NCBI RefSeq assembly: GCF_016735515.1
Contig: NZ_JAERQZ010000002.1
Span: 492,869-556,868, forward strand
Length of the DNA stretch: 64,000 bases
Reading direction: 5' to 3'
DNA from: Piscinibacter sp. HJYY11
GTDB lineage: Bacteria; Pseudomonadota; Gammaproteobacteria; Burkholderiales; Burkholderiaceae_C
Shown here in pieces: positions 39,032 through 48,216 of this stretch (the first letter of the stretch is position 1; each line of letters opens with the position of its first letter). A program made the translations under genes and the position numbers. Under the pieces are notes generated by a model. The model was given only the letters and a program-made list of their open reading frames with translations. It did not search any database and had not been told where the DNA came from.

Positions 39032-40288
39032 ATGAGTCTGAACACGACCGAAGTCGCCGCGGCCCGCCCCGCGGCGATGCGCTTCATCTTGCTGACGGTC
39101 CTGATCGACATGGTGTCGATCGGCTTGATCATCCCCGTGCTGCCCGAGCTGGTCGGGCGCTTCACCAGCGATCGCGCCGAGCAGGCCTTCTGGTTCGGCG
39201 CGATCATGTTCACCTTCGGCGTGGCGAACTTCTTCTGCGCACCGATCCTCGGAGCGCTGTCGGATCGCTATGGCCGCCGCCCGGTGCTACTGCTCGGCTT
39301 CTGCGGCTTCGCGTTCAGCTACTTCGGCACGGCCCTGGCCGCGACACTGGGGCAACTCGTCGCGATCCGCCTCGTGAGCGGCGCGTTGCAGGCCAATGTC
39401 AGCGTGGCCAACGCCTACGTGGCCGACATCACCGCCCCCGAAGACCGCGCCCGGCGCTTCGGCCAGATGGGCGCGATGTTCGGACTCGGCTTCATCCTCG
39501 GCCCGGTGATGGGCGGGCTGCTGGGTGACATCGACATCCACCTGCCGTTCTATGCCTCGGGCGTGCTCGCGCTGCTCAACCTGGTCTACGGCTACTTCGT
39601 CTTGCCCGAATCGCTGGCGCAGGCGAACCGCAAGCCGGTGACCTGGGGCGCGCTCAACCCCATCCAGTCGTTGACGCAACTCACCCGCCTTGAAGGCGTG
39701 GGCCTGCTCGTGCTGGTGGTGGCCTTCGGCGCGCTGACCGATTCCATCCTGCGCAGCAGCTGGGTGCTCTACACCGGCTTTCGCTTCGGTTGGGGGCCGA
39801 TGGAAAACGGCTGGTCGCTGTTCGCCGTGGGCGTGCTGTCGGTGCTGGTGCAGGGCGTCTTGCTCAAGCGCCTGCTGGGGCGCTTCGGCGCGCGCCGGTT
39901 GGCCACGATCGGCCTCCTTTCCGCGAGCGTCTGCTACGCGCTGTGGGCGCTCTCCACGCAAGGCTGGATGATGTACGTGGTGATGGGCCTGAACCTCTTT
40001 GGCTTCACCGTGCAGGCGTCGATCCAGTCGCTGGTGTCGAACGCGGCCGATGCCACCACGCAGGGCCGCACCATGGGCGCGGTGGCGGCGCTGACGAGCC
40101 TGATGTACGTCATCGGCCCGGTGATCGGCACCTCGCTGCTGGGCGCCGTGTCGCACCTGCCGGCGGGCGACTGGCGCGCCGGCGCGCCGTTCTTCTTCTG
40201 CGCCATCCTGATGGCCTCGTCCACGGCGGTCGCGCTGTGGCACTTCTCGCGCCGGCCGCCCGAGCTGGCGCCACAACCGAACGTCTGA
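39032..40288 (+). CDS. MFS transporter, TetA-like
   Basis: 418 residues and about 12 membrane segments. [18 protein letters not shown] and [20 protein letters not shown] are the hallmarks of the TCR/Tet (12-segment drug:H+ antiporter) group. It starts 22 bp after guaB and ends 22 bp before guaA, so it sits inside a purine operon, an arrangement seen in other Burkholderiales. The real substrate is unknown; a nucleobase analogue or drug exporter is conjecture. Confidence 0.88.
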   Translation: MSLNTTEVAAARPAAMRFILLTVLIDMVSIGLIIPVLPELVGRFTSDRAEQAFWFGAIMFTFGVANFFCAPILGALSDRYGRRPVLLLGFCGFAFSYFGTALAATLGQLVAIRLVSGALQANVSVANAYVADITAPEDRARRFGQMGAMFGLGFILGPVMGGLLGDIDIHLPFYASGVLALLNLVYGYFVLPESLAQANRKPVTWGALNPIQSLTQLTRLEGVGLLVLVVAFGALTDSILRSSWVLYTGFRFGWGPMENGWSLFAVGVLSVLVQGVLLKRLLGRFGARRLATIGLLSASVCYALWALSTQGWMMYVVMGLNLFGFTVQASIQSLVSNAADATTQGRTMGAVAALTSLMYVIGPVIGTSLLGAVSHLPAGDWRAGAPFFFCAILMASSTAVALWHFSRRPPELAPQPNV

Positions 40289-40310
40289 GCCCCACCGACA
40301 GAGCTTCACC

Positions 40311-41915
40311 ATGCACGACAAGATTCTCATCCTCGACTTCGGCTCCCAGGTCACGCAGCTCATCGCGCGCCGAGTGCGCGAGGCGCATGTCTACAGCGAG
40401 ATCCATCCCAACGACGTCAGCAACGAGTTCATCCGCGAATTCAAGCCGAAGGGGATCATCCTCTCCGGCAGCCACGCGAGCACGTACGAAGACCACGAAC
40501 TGCGCGCCCCGCAAGCCGTGTGGGACCTGGGCGTGCCGGTGCTGGGCATCTGCTACGGCATGTTCACGATGACGGTGCAGCAGGGTGGCGAGGTCGAGGC
40601 CAGTACGCACCGCGAGTTCGGCTATGCCGAGGTTCGCGCGCATGGCCACACCAGGCTGCTGCAGGGCATCGAGGACTTCTCCACCACCGAAGGCCACGGC
40701 ATGCTCAAGGTGTGGATGAGCCACGGCGACAAGGTCACCAAGCTGCCGCCCGGCTTCAAGCTGATGGCCTCGACCCCGAGCTGCCCGATCGCCGGCATGG
40801 CCGACGAGTCGCGCGGCTACTACGGCGTGCAGTTCCACCCCGAGGTCACGCACACCGTGCAGGGCCGCGAGCTGCTCAACCGCTTCGTGCTCGACATCTG
40901 CGGCGCCAAGGCCGACTGGGTGATGGGCCACTACATCGATGAAGCCGTGGCGCGCATCCGCGAGCAGGTGGGCGACGAAGAGGTGATCCTCGGCCTCTCG
41001 GGCGGTGTCGATTCGAGCGTGGCCGCGGCGCTGATCCACCGCGCCATCGGCGACCAGCTCACCTGCGTGTTCGTCGACCACGGCCTCTTGCGCCTGAACG
41101 AAGGCGACATGGTGATGGACATGTTCGCCGGCAAGCTGCACGCGAAGGTCATCCGCGTCGATGCCAGCGAGCTGTTCCTCGGCGAACTGGCCGGCAAGCC
41201 CGAGCCCGAGCAGAAGCGCAAGATCATCGGCAAGCTCTTCGTCGACGTCTTCAAGGCCGAAGCCGAGAAGCTCAAGGCCAGCGGTGGCGGGCACAAGGGT
41301 GCGACCTTCCTGGCGCAAGGCACGATCTACCCCGACGTGGTGGAAAGCGGCGGCACCAAGACCAAGAAGGCCACCACGATCAAGAGCCACCACAACGTGG
41401 GCGGCCTGCCCGAGCAGCTGGGCCTGAAGCTGCTGGAGCCGTTGCGCGAGCTCTTCAAGGACGAAGTGCGCGAGCTGGGCGTGGCGCTCGGCCTGCCGCA
41501 CGACATGGTCTACCGCCATCCGTTCCCCGGCCCCGGCCTCGGCGTGCGCATCCTCGGCGAAGTGAAGAAGGAATACGCCGACCTGCTGCGCCGCGCCGAC
41601 GCGATCTTCATCGAGGAACTGCGCAACTTCCGCGACGAGCCGAGCGGCAAGACCTGGTACGACCTGACGAGCCAGGCCTTCACCGTCTTCCTGCCGGTCA
41701 AGAGCGTGGGCGTGATGGGCGACGGCCGCACCTACGACTACGTGGTGGCGCTGCGCGCGGTGCAGACCAGCGACTTCATGACCGCCGACTGGGCCGAACT
41801 GCCGTATGCGCTGCTCAAGAAGGTGTCGGGCCGCATCATCAACGAGGTGCGCGGCATCAACCGCGTGACCTACGACGTCTCGAGCAAGCCGCCCGCGACC
41901 ATCGAGTGGGAATGA
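40311..41915 (+). CDS. guaA: GMP synthase (glutamine-hydrolysing)
   Basis: 534 residues. N-terminal glutamine amidotransferase with nucleophile Cys in [10 protein letters not shown] and His/Glu in [12 protein letters not shown]-pyrophosphatase P-loop [19 protein letters not shown]-terminal dimerisation domain ending [18 protein letters not shown]. Compared with E. coli (525 residues) there is a small insertion around [12 protein letters not shown]. The 3' end of guaA is a well-known integration site for islands, and here an integrase follows. Confidence 0.97.
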   Translation: MHDKILILDFGSQVTQLIARRVREAHVYSEIHPNDVSNEFIREFKPKGIILSGSHASTYEDHELRAPQAVWDLGVPVLGICYGMFTMTVQQGGEVEASTHREFGYAEVRAHGHTRLLQGIEDFSTTEGHGMLKVWMSHGDKVTKLPPGFKLMASTPSCPIAGMADESRGYYGVQFHPEVTHTVQGRELLNRFVLDICGAKADWVMGHYIDEAVARIREQVGDEEVILGLSGGVDSSVAAALIHRAIGDQLTCVFVDHGLLRLNEGDMVMDMFAGKLHAKVIRVDASELFLGELAGKPEPEQKRKIIGKLFVDVFKAEAEKLKASGGGHKGATFLAQGTIYPDVVESGGTKTKKATTIKSHHNVGGLPEQLGLKLLEPLRELFKDEVRELGVALGLPHDMVYRHPFPGPGLGVRILGEVKKEYADLLRRADAIFIEELRNFRDEPSGKTWYDLTSQAFTVFLPVKSVGVMGDGRTYDYVVALRAVQTSDFMTADWAELPYALLKKVSGRIINEVRGINRVTYDVSSKPPATIEWE

Positions 41916-41920
41916 GCCAA

Positions 41921-42024
41921 GATCGTCCAGCGGTGTCTTAGGTCATCCCAGAACAATCCGATTTCGCTGTGCGGACAAGGACTTAGCGTCCAGAGTCGTC
42001 CCAGCCGATCTCGCGACGTCCCAG
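41921..42024. repeat. Imperfect GTCCCAG repeats (candidate integrase arm sites)
   Basis: Between guaA and the recombinase are GATCGTCCAG (41921), GTCATCCCAG (41942), TAGCGTCCAG (41984), GTCGTCCCAG (41995) and GACGTCCCAG (42015), all in the same direction. Short direct repeats at this position are what arm-type binding sites of a tyrosine recombinase look like; the function is inferred. Confidence 0.4.
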
Positions 42025-42078
42025 GCGTCCTGACGGTTGATTTGGCGGTATCCGAGCACCTACGCTAGCAGGTCCTCG

Positions 42079-42109
42079 GCGATACCGTCAGCCCTCGTGA
42101 CGGTATCGC
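42079..42109. repeat. 12-bp perfect inverted repeat before the recombinase gene
   Basis: GCGATACCGTCA, 7-nt spacer, TGACGGTATCGC. It ends 33 bp before the ATG of the recombinase. There is no T-run, so an operator or recombination-directionality factor site is more likely than a terminator. Confidence 0.6.
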
Positions 42110-42141
42110 GATCCTGCGTCGTGCAAAGTATCGGAGCCTTC

Positions 42142-43548
42142 ATGGACACCTCGACAGATCGCGCCCGCAGCGGGCACGCGAGCGCCAAAGCTCGCCAAGG
42201 TTTGACGGAAGCCAAGCTGCGCGACCTTCAGCCTCGTGAGCGGCCGTACAAAGTCGCCGACGGTGGCAATGGCCTGTACGTCGTCGTTTCGCCAAGCGGC
42301 AGTAGGTCATTCCGCTACGACTACCGGCTGGGTGGCCGGCGGGAAACCTTGACCATCGGCCGCCACGAGCCGGTGGCGCGTCACGCGCAGCGTTCCCACT
42401 TGGCCTACGGCATGGATTTGACGCTGGAGGAAGCGCGCCTTCTTCTGGCGCGGGCGCGTGTCGATGTCAGTTCCGGCCGCTCGCCGGCTCGTGCCAAGGT
42501 CGAGCAGCGCAGCGAGGTCGCGGATGCCTTGAGCTTCGGACGGTGGGCAACTCGGTACTTCGAGTTCAAGTCCGACTCCAAGAGCGGCGGCGAGCGGCTG
42601 GCCGACAGCACCCTTGCGTTGCGCAAGTCGATTTACAACCGTATCCTCGCCGGCCCGTTCGCGAAGCTGAACCTCAATGAGATCAAACCGGTCGCGCTGG
42701 CTGAGTTGCTTGATCGCGTGAAGAGCGAACGCGGGCCTGGTCCTGCCGTGCACGCCAGGGAACTGGTGTTGCAGGTTTACCGATTCGCCACCGGCAAAGG
42801 CGTCGAGGTCAGCAATCCTGCCGAAGCGCTCGCCCGCAAGGCCTACGCGACCTTCATGCCCCGCGAGCGCAACCTCAGTCGCCACGAGATCAAGGCCTTG
42901 CTCGATGCGCTGGAGCAGACCGGTACCGCCCCGACGTTGAGACTGGCGGTCCGGTTCATGCTGCTGACGGGTGTTCGCAAGGGCGAGTTTGTTGGGGCCA
43001 CCTGGTCGGAAGTGGATTGGGAACGGGCGCAGTGGTTGATCCCGGCCGAGCGAATGAAGGCCGGCAAGTCGCACACGGTCTACCTAGCGGAGCAGGCGCT
43101 CGACATCCTGACGACGCTCAGGACCTGCTTCCCGTCGAGCAAGCACCTCCATCCGAGCCGCTATGACTCTGTCGAGCCTCTCAGCCAGGCCACGCTTAAC
43201 CGGACGATCACCGCGGCGGTGGACCGAATCAATGAGGACCGAAAGCCAGACCAGGAGCGTTTTCTGCCGGTCTCCGTCCACGACCTCCGTCGGACGTTTT
43301 CTTCACGGCTCAACGACGCTCTTTTTCCGGAGGTTCTAATTGAAGCCTCCCTTGCGCACCAGAAAAAGGATCAGGTTGCGGCCGCATACAACCACGCGCG
43401 CCTGTCGGGGCCGAGGCGCGCACTCATGCAGGCGTGGGCCAACATGTTGGACTGCTGGATGCGGGGCGAGACCGCGAGCCAGGCGGTCGCCCGAGGCAGG
43501 GCCATGATCGACGAGGCCTCCAGCGACGAGCAGGACATGGACCTGTAG
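42142..43548 (+). CDS. P4-type site-specific tyrosine recombinase
   Basis: 468 residues from ATG 42142. N-terminal arm-binding DUF4102-like domain (LTEAKLRDLQPRERPYKVAD, GLYVVVSPSGSRSFRYDYR). Central SAM-like domain. The catalytic domain has Arg in LLTGVRKGEFVGATWSEVD, the H-x-x-R box in SVHDLRRTFSS, and a SLAHQKKDQVAAAYN ending that supplies the last His and the nucleophile Tyr. It is directly behind guaA, the usual place for a guaA-specific island integrase. No other island gene lies between it and the integron integrase 214 bp downstream, so it may be a relic or the left end of an island carrying the integron. Confidence 0.9.
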   Translation: MDTSTDRARSGHASAKARQGLTEAKLRDLQPRERPYKVADGGNGLYVVVSPSGSRSFRYDYRLGGRRETLTIGRHEPVARHAQRSHLAYGMDLTLEEARLLLARARVDVSSGRSPARAKVEQRSEVADALSFGRWATRYFEFKSDSKSGGERLADSTLALRKSIYNRILAGPFAKLNLNEIKPVALAELLDRVKSERGPGPAVHARELVLQVYRFATGKGVEVSNPAEALARKAYATFMPRERNLSRHEIKALLDALEQTGTAPTLRLAVRFMLLTGVRKGEFVGATWSEVDWERAQWLIPAERMKAGKSHTVYLAEQALDILTTLRTCFPSSKHLHPSRYDSVEPLSQATLNRTITAAVDRINEDRKPDQERFLPVSVHDLRRTFSSRLNDALFPEVLIEASLAHQKKDQVAAAYNHARLSGPRRALMQAWANMLDCWMRGETASQAVARGRAMIDEASSDEQDMDL

Positions 43549-43761
43549 ACGTCGCTGGCGCCGCGGCTATGGTTGTCGCAATGCGGACGTCCCGAGCAGA
43601 AACTGCGCGCTTTGCCCCCCTCTCGCCAATGACCGGCCGCGTAGGCCGTTCAGGCGAAAATCGCACAGAACACTCGACAGTGCGTCTTACGTCCGGCATA
43701 GAGGACGGCCTCGCAATGCGTGCGTCATTCAAACTGCGTCGTCGAATGTCCGCTTTCGCTG
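43549..43761. other. Spacer between the recombinase and intI
   Basis: 213 bp between two genes that end toward each other. I see no convincing gene, no attC and no strong terminator. Confidence 0.4.
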
Positions 43762-44781
43762 TCACCGATCAAGAGGACTTCGCACCCCGATGCCCGGCTG
43801 CTTCATGACGTGCGTGTAGATCATCGTTGTCGCGACGTCCTTGTGGCCAAGCAGCACCTGCACAGTGCGGATGTCAGTTCCGGACTCCAACAGATGCGTG
43901 GCGAAAGAATGCCGGAAGGTATGCGGCGTGACTGGGCGAAGAATCTGTGCTGTCCGTGCGGCCTGAGAGATGGCTCGTTGCAGTGTCTTCGGGTGAGCGT
44001 GATGACGTACCTGCTGACCTGTGTAAGGACTCGTGCAAACGCGACCGGAAGGGAAGACGAACTGCCACGCCCACTGCAAGCCCGCCCTCGGGTACTTGCG
44101 CTCAAGGGCATACGGCAATGCGACTCGACCGAACCCGCCACGCAAGTCTTGCTCATGCAACGTTCTTACCCGTGCAAGGTGATCCTGGAGCGGGCCGCTC
44201 AACGAGTCCGGTAGGACGGTGATTCGATCCCGGCCGCCCTTGGCGTCGCGAATCACAAGCTGACGTCGCTCAAAGGCCACGTCCTTGACGCGTAGGCCCA
44301 GGCACTCCAAGAGGCGCAGTCCCGCACCGTACAGAAGTGAAGCCATCAGCCAGCGTGACCCCTCCAAGGCCCCCAACACTCGCCTCACCTCAGTTTCCGT
44401 GAGAACCGTGGGCAGCCGGGCAGGGCGCTTCGCGCGCTCCAGATTGTCCAACCATGGCAGAGGTGCACTCAAGACATGGCGGTACAGGAACAGCAATGAC
44501 GACAGTGCTTGATTCTGCGTCGAGGCGGCGACCTTTTCATGGCGAGCCAAGTGGCTGAGGAACGCATCGACCTGCTCCGGCCCCATGTCCGCGGGGTGTC
44601 GCTTCCCGTGAAACAAGATAAAGCGGCGGATCCATCCCACGTAGACCTTCTCCGTCCTCAGGCTGTAGTGACGACGGCGCAAGCAGTCACGCACCTGATC
44701 CAGCAGGCGTGGCTTGAGGACGAGTTCGCACTGCGCTGCAGGGATAGACGATTCGGACAAAGTGCTCTCCAATGTGGGCAC
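43762..44781 (-). CDS. intI: Integron integrase IntI
   Basis: 339 residues from GTG 44781. Tyrosine recombinase with all catalytic residues visible: Arg156 ([10 protein letters not shown]), Lys181, His287 and Arg290 ([13 protein letters not shown]), His313 (LLGHKDV) and nucleophile Tyr322 (TTMIYTHV). The IntI-specific extra helix is present at 221-244 ([20 protein letters not shown] then VFPS), which separates IntI from XerC/D. The frame is open upstream to a TTG at 44874, but that would cross the attI region; the GTG start places the first conserved block ([19 protein letters not shown]) at the IntI position. It reads away from the array, the classic layout. No frameshift seen, so probably active. 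Confidence 0.95.
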   Translation of the reverse strand: MPTLESTLSESSIPAAQCELVLKPRLLDQVRDCLRRRHYSLRTEKVYVGWIRRFILFHGKRHPADMGPEQVDAFLSHLARHEKVAASTQNQALSSLLFLYRHVLSAPLPWLDNLERAKRPARLPTVLTETEVRRVLGALEGSRWLMASLLYGAGLRLLECLGLRVKDVAFERRQLVIRDAKGGRDRITVLPDSLSGPLQDHLARVRTLHEQDLRGGFGRVALPYALERKYPRAGLQWAWQFVFPSGRVCTSPYTGQQVRHHAHPKTLQRAISQAARTAQILRPVTPHTFRHSFATHLLESGTDIRTVQVLLGHKDVATTMIYTHVMKQPGIGVRSPLDR

Positions 44782-44839
44782 CGGGACGTTCCGGCACCGA
44801 CGATTGAAGGGCAGGGGGAACACATTGAGGGCAAAAGAC

Positions 44840-44907
44840 TTTTTGAGCGCCGGGTGGATAACGTCGCTTTGCAAAGCGACATTTCGGCCGTCTACTTCTC
44901 GTTAGAG
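44840..44907 (+). other. attI: attI recombination region
   Basis: Between intI and the first cassette. The insertion core GTTAGAG is at 44901-44907, so the cassette joint is after G44901. Upstream bases do not resemble an attC, as expected for attI, but include an 18-bp palindrome. The left limit is approximate. Confidence 0.7.
44863..44880. promoter_or_regulatory. 18-bp perfect palindrome in the intI/attI region
   Basis: GTCGCTTTGCAAAGCGAC, self-complementary over its full length, 20 bp before the attI core and about 80 bp before the intI start. It may be an operator controlling intI or the cassette promoter, or IntI-binding sites. It is not the CTG-N10-CAG form of a LexA box. Confidence 0.6.
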
Positions 44908-44913
44908 CGCACT

Positions 44914-45492
44914 ATGGATGACGCAGGCGTAGTCGGGCTAGTCACCGCATACGAGCACTCACTAGCGGCAGGAATCTCCGTGGCAATGCGAGAACCACGC
45001 CTGATCAACGAACGCACTTCACTCGGGGAAACAGCGCTTCACCTCCTAGTGCTAAGCGAGTCAAACAGTGCAATCGTTTCCATATTGGAGTTGGGAGCAC
45101 AAGTAAACGTCGTTTGCCGCATGGGTGAAACACCATTGTGTTTCGCTGCTTCACATGGGGAAGCTGAAACGGTGAAGATTCTGCTAGGCGCCGGAGCAGC
45201 ACTCAAAGTAGACGGCCAACTTGAACCTACGTTGCACAAGGCCGCACGAAGCGGAAACGTAGAAGTCGCCCGCCTTCTGATCGATGCAGGTGCAGACGTC
45301 AACGAACAGGCCAATTTCGCAGAGGCTCCAATTCACATAGCCGCGGAAGAGGGTCATTTGGAAATGATTAAGTTGCTTTTAGCCAGAGGCGCAGACAGTC
45401 AGCTCAAAAGCACTTTTGGTGGCACGGCACTAGATGTGGCACAAGCTGCAGGCAAGGAGGCGTGTGTTGCACTACTTGCTTCAAGACACTGA
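44914..45492 (+). CDS. Cassette 1: ankyrin-repeat protein
   Basis: 192 residues, no signal peptide. Five or so ankyrin repeats from about residue 35 to 190: LGETALHLLVLSES, MGETPLCFAASHG, EPTLHKAARSGNVEVARLLI, EAPIHIAAEEGHLEMIKLLL, GGTALDVAQAAGKEACVALL. A protein-binding scaffold; partner unknown. ATG 44914 lies 13 bp after the recombination point. It is the attI-proximal cassette, so the most recently inserted or best expressed in the classic model. Cassette 9 encodes a near copy with 8 amino-acid differences. Confidence 0.88.
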   Translation: MDDAGVVGLVTAYEHSLAAGISVAMREPRLINERTSLGETALHLLVLSESNSAIVSILELGAQVNVVCRMGETPLCFAASHGEAETVKILLGAGAALKVDGQLEPTLHKAARSGNVEVARLLIDAGADVNEQANFAEAPIHIAAEEGHLEMIKLLLARGADSQLKSTFGGTALDVAQAAGKEACVALLASRH

Positions 45493-45513
45493 GTCGCAGT
45501 GCGGCGCGGTGCG

Positions 45514-45582
45514 CTCTAACCCTTCCATCGAGAGGACGCTGCCCGGCAAGCCGGTCAGCGCCTCTCATGTCAAACGTTAGGC
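45514..45582 (+). repeat. attC: attC 1 (class F)
   Basis: R'' CTCTAAC, R' GTTAGGC, 69 bp, interior CTGCCCGG/CCGGTCAG. Closes cassette 1. Confidence 0.95.
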
Positions 45583-45602
45583 GCCGCAGGAGGCAGTCCA
45601 CC

Positions 45603-46013
45603 GTGCATCATTCAAAGATCAGCCACGATTGGCCCAATCCTCTGCGGTGGTTCCTATGCCAGGACCTCGTTCATTTCGCACCGTGGCACTTCTTCACAGA
45701 GCCAGATCAGTTTGCTTTCGCTGCTCGAGCCTTTGCACGGGAAGATGTGAGTCGCGGTCAAGTCTTGGTATTCGCACAGCGCCAAGACTGCGATGATTTC
45801 GCGGGGTTGGAGATTCAGGATGGAAAGGTGATGAATCGCGTCATTTGCTTCCACCCGGTATTCGATTCAGGGTCGAGCGAGTCACCACGAACCTGGAATA
45901 TCGTGTCCGAGACATTCGATGACGTCTTTGACTTTGTTGCCAATCGCGTCGTCGTCGATATGAAAGACTGGGCATCAATCGAAGATGCACGAGACCTCGA
46001 TGGCGGCGCCTAA
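45603..46013 (+). CDS. Cassette 2: hypothetical protein
   Basis: 136 residues from GTG 45603, with AGGAGG 9 nt upstream. Soluble, acidic. DWPNPLRWFLCQDLVHFAPW, VLVFAQRQDCDDFAGLEI and ETFDDVFDFVANRVVVDM are the distinctive stretches; 'FA.RQDCDD.A' is reminiscent of small SMI1/KNR4-like (SUKH) proteins, but I would not assign the family. The frame is also open back to the ATG inside attC 1. The stop TAA is inside the R'' core of attC 2. Confidence 0.7.
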   Translation: MHHSKISHDWPNPLRWFLCQDLVHFAPWHFFTEPDQFAFAARAFAREDVSRGQVLVFAQRQDCDDFAGLEIQDGKVMNRVICFHPVFDSGSSESPRTWNIVSETFDDVFDFVANRVVVDMKDWASIEDARDLDGGA

Positions 46014-46076
46014 CCCTTCCATCGAGAGGACGCTGCCCGGCAAGCCGGTCAGCGCCTCTCATGTCAAACGTTAGGC
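46008..46076 (+). repeat. attC: attC 2 (class F)
   Basis: R'' GCCTAAC, R' GTTAGGC, 69 bp; interior identical to attC 1. Closes cassette 2. Confidence 0.96.
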
Positions 46077-46084
46077 CTCAACAA

Positions 46085-46507
46085 ATGCGCCGCAACATCC
46101 TCTCTGTCTTTGCACTTGCCGGCCTGTCCTTCGCTGGCGGGTCGGCTCTTGCCTCCAAACCGCAGCGAAGAATTGACAAGCGCCTTCTTGGCACTTGGAA
46201 GTCTGACAAGGAGCGAACCATCGAACGGTGGCGATACGAAAGGCCGCTAGACAGCGTGCAACGAGAGAAGTTCGAAAGCATCTTCGGCAAGCTTGTACTT
46301 CGAGTCACGGAAACGCATTACTACGGCACCTTTGACGAAGACAAGTTTTCTGGTCAGTACACGGTTCTAGCATCTGACGAACGGTCTGTCTGCATCTCTC
46401 ACAAACTCGCCGGCACCCAAGAGTTGAAGCAGTACTTTTTTGAGGGGAACCACATGTATGTACTCGTCGGCTACAACATCGAGTTCTTCAAGCGAGTTGA
46501 GGCCTAA
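46085..46507 (+). CDS. Cassette 3: exported hypothetical protein
   Basis: 140 residues with a signal peptide (RRNILSVFALAGLSFAGG, cleavage near ALA-SKP). The mature part starts RIDKRLLGTWKSDKERTIER and continues in strands (LVLRVTETHYYGTFDED, SGQYTVLASDERSVCI), like small periplasmic lipocalin-type proteins ('LLGTW.SD'). Family not certain. Stop TAA in R'' of attC 3. Confidence 0.7.
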   Translation: MRRNILSVFALAGLSFAGGSALASKPQRRIDKRLLGTWKSDKERTIERWRYERPLDSVQREKFESIFGKLVLRVTETHYYGTFDEDKFSGQYTVLASDERSVCISHKLAGTQELKQYFFEGNHMYVLVGYNIEFFKRVEA

Positions 46508-46570
46508 CCCTTCCATCGAGAGGACATGCCCCGGCAAGCCGGGTCATGCCTCTCATGTCAAACGTTAGGC
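46502..46570 (+). repeat. attC: attC 3 (class D)
   Basis: R'' GCCTAAC, R' GTTAGGC, 69 bp; interior ATGCCCCGG/CCGGGTCAT. Closes cassette 3. Confidence 0.96.
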
Positions 46571-46614
46571 GTCGCAGACATTGCGCCGTTGCGTTGCTTC
46601 AATACACTGGCGAA

Positions 46615-47079
46615 ATGACCTCCTCTGCTGACCAACGCCTTCGAGACCTAGGCCTAGTGCTGCCCGCAGTCACCAAGCCACGCGGCAACTTCCGGTCATA
46701 CGTAGTCTCAGGCCCGATGTTGTACTTGTCGGGTAAGGGCGCGCCACTGCGGGAAGACGGACACCCCGTCCCCAAGGTGGGACAAGAGATCACTGTTGAG
46801 CAGGCACGAGCCTATGCACAAGAAGTGGGTCTATACCTTCTTGCCAGCATCAAAGATGCCCTGGGGGATCTTGATCGAGTAAGCCGAGTGGTCAAGGTCT
46901 TTGGCATGGTCAATGCGCACCCGGACTTCACCTCTCACACCGAGGTCATCAACGGCTGCTCTGATCTTCTGGTTTCGGTCTTTGGCGAGAAAGGTGAGCA
47001 CGCTAGGTCCGCCATCGGCGTTGGCTCTCTCCCCAAAGGTTTCGCGGTTGAAATTGAGGCGGTCGTTGAGTTCTCGTAA
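46615..47079 (+). CDS. Cassette 4: RidA (YjgF/YER057c) family protein
   Basis: 154 residues from ATG 46615. LRDLGLVLPAVTKPRGNF, YVVSGPMLYLSGKGA, TVEQARAYAQEVGLYLLASI and VVKVFGMVNAHPDFTSHTEV followed by GEKGEHARSAIGVGSLPKG are the RidA fold landmarks, including the Arg of the active-site pocket. Family members hydrolyse reactive enamines/imines. This longer branch (about 150 residues) resembles 'YjgF-like' proteins of unknown substrate. Metabolic rather than defence-like. Confidence 0.88.
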   Translation: MTSSADQRLRDLGLVLPAVTKPRGNFRSYVVSGPMLYLSGKGAPLREDGHPVPKVGQEITVEQARAYAQEVGLYLLASIKDALGDLDRVSRVVKVFGMVNAHPDFTSHTEVINGCSDLLVSVFGEKGEHARSAIGVGSLPKGFAVEIEAVVEFS

Positions 47080-47088
47080 GGCAGCGAC

Positions 47089-47160
47089 GCCTAACCCTTC
47101 CATCGAGAGGACGCTTTCCGGCCTACGGCCTCCAAGCGCCTCTCATGTCAAACGTTAGGC
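47089..47160 (+). repeat. attC: attC 4 (class B)
   Basis: R'' GCCTAAC, R' GTTAGGC, 72 bp; interior CTTTCCGGCCTACGGCCTCC. Closes cassette 4. Confidence 0.96.
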
Positions 47161-47168
47161 GCTTGAAG

Positions 47169-47645
47169 ATGCTCCGCAAGATTCTCTCAGTGATGCTCTT
47201 CGCCGCGTTCCCGGCGGCCGCCAGTGCTCAGACCTGGGCCATTGCGACATCGAAGCACTCCTCTGAAGACAAGGCAATCGTCTTTCGGTATCTAGACGAA
47301 CCTCCGCCAAAGCAGAATCGCGAGACTTTTCCAGTTCGCGTAGTTGTCGTTTGGCGCTATCAAGGTAACAAAGGAATGCCCGTCACGCCGGAGCGCGAGC
47401 GCATGGAAAGGTTCGAAGACCTTCTTGAGCCAACTGTCGAAAAATCAGGGCTTGCAGCGCTGGTCCTCGTATCCACGGGAAACGGCAGTCGCGAGTGGAC
47501 CTACTACACAAAGTCGGAAGAGCAATTCTTTACAGCACTCAATCGAGCACTTGCAGGTGAGAAGAAGTTTCCGGTCGAAATACACGTTGGCGCTGATCCG
47601 ACTTGGAGCACATACGAGAGATTCAGGAAGCAGGTGCGCAAGTGA
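47169..47645 (+). CDS. Cassette 5: exported DUF695-like protein (copy 1)
   Basis: 158 residues with signal peptide (MLRKILSVMLFAAFPAAASA-QTW). The mature part fits DUF695: TWAIATSKHSSEDKAIVFRY, RVVVVWRYQ, ERMERFEDLLEPTVEKSG, ALVLVSTGNGSREWTYYTKS and the ending VEIHVGADPTWSTYERF. DUF695 has no known function. The cassette is repeated immediately afterwards without a visible difference. Confidence 0.82.
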   Translation: MLRKILSVMLFAAFPAAASAQTWAIATSKHSSEDKAIVFRYLDEPPPKQNRETFPVRVVVVWRYQGNKGMPVTPERERMERFEDLLEPTVEKSGLAALVLVSTGNGSREWTYYTKSEEQFFTALNRALAGEKKFPVEIHVGADPTWSTYERFRKQVRK

Positions 47646-47652
47646 GACAAGC

Positions 47653-47724
47653 GCCTAACCCTTCCATCGAGAGGACGTCACAAGGGCTACGCCCTTGCGC
47701 CGCCTCTCATGTCAAACGTTAGGC
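47653..47724 (+). repeat. attC: attC 5 (class A)
   Basis: R'' GCCTAAC, R' GTTAGGC, 72 bp; interior GTCACAAGGG/CCCTTGCGC. Closes cassette 5; identical to attC 6. Confidence 0.96.
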
Positions 47725-47732
47725 GCTTGAAG

Positions 47733-48209
47733 ATGCTCCGCAAGATTCTCTCAGTGATGCTCTTCGCCGCGTTCCCGGCGGCCGCCAGTGCTCAGACCTG
47801 GGCCATTGCGACATCGAAGCACTCCTCTGAAGACAAGGCAATCGTCTTTCGGTATCTAGACGAACCTCCGCCAAAGCAGAATCGCGAGACTTTTCCAGTT
47901 CGCGTAGTTGTCGTTTGGCGCTATCAAGGTAACAAAGGAATGCCCGTCACGCCGGAGCGCGAGCGCATGGAAAGGTTCGAAGACCTTCTTGAGCCAACTG
48001 TCGAAAAATCAGGGCTTGCAGCGCTGGTCCTCGTATCCACGGGAAACGGCAGTCGCGAGTGGACCTACTACACAAAGTCGGAAGAGCAATTCTTTACAGC
48101 ACTCAATCGAGCACTTGCAGGTGAGAAGAAGTTTCCGGTCGAAATACACGTTGGCGCTGATCCGACTTGGAGCACATACGAGAGATTCAGGAAGCAGGTG
48201 CGCAAGTGA
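47733..48209 (+). CDS. Cassette 6: exported DUF695-like protein (copy 2)
   Basis: Same 158-residue protein as cassette 5, displaced by exactly 564 bp. The overlapping alternative frames are identical too, so the DNA is the same, including the attC. A recent duplication of a whole cassette, by IntI re-insertion or by homologous recombination. Confidence 0.82.
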   Translation: MLRKILSVMLFAAFPAAASAQTWAIATSKHSSEDKAIVFRYLDEPPPKQNRETFPVRVVVVWRYQGNKGMPVTPERERMERFEDLLEPTVEKSGLAALVLVSTGNGSREWTYYTKSEEQFFTALNRALAGEKKFPVEIHVGADPTWSTYERFRKQVRK

Positions 48210-48216
48210 GACAAGC

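Noticed and set aside
41880..41930. A second copy of the guaA 3' end that would mark the far end of an island
   Set aside because: I noticed no repeat of the guaA end elsewhere in the window; if it exists it lies beyond 64,000.
43424..43765. A 113-residue minus-strand frame between the recombinase and intI
   Set aside because: It overlaps the end of the recombinase gene and becomes Arg-rich there; only its first part lies in the spacer and no family is seen.
44782..44913. A classical cassette promoter Pc or a LexA box in the intI-attI interval
   Set aside because: I found no convincing -35/-10 pair with 16-18 bp spacing facing the array, and no CTG-N10-CAG; only the 18-bp palindrome is clear.
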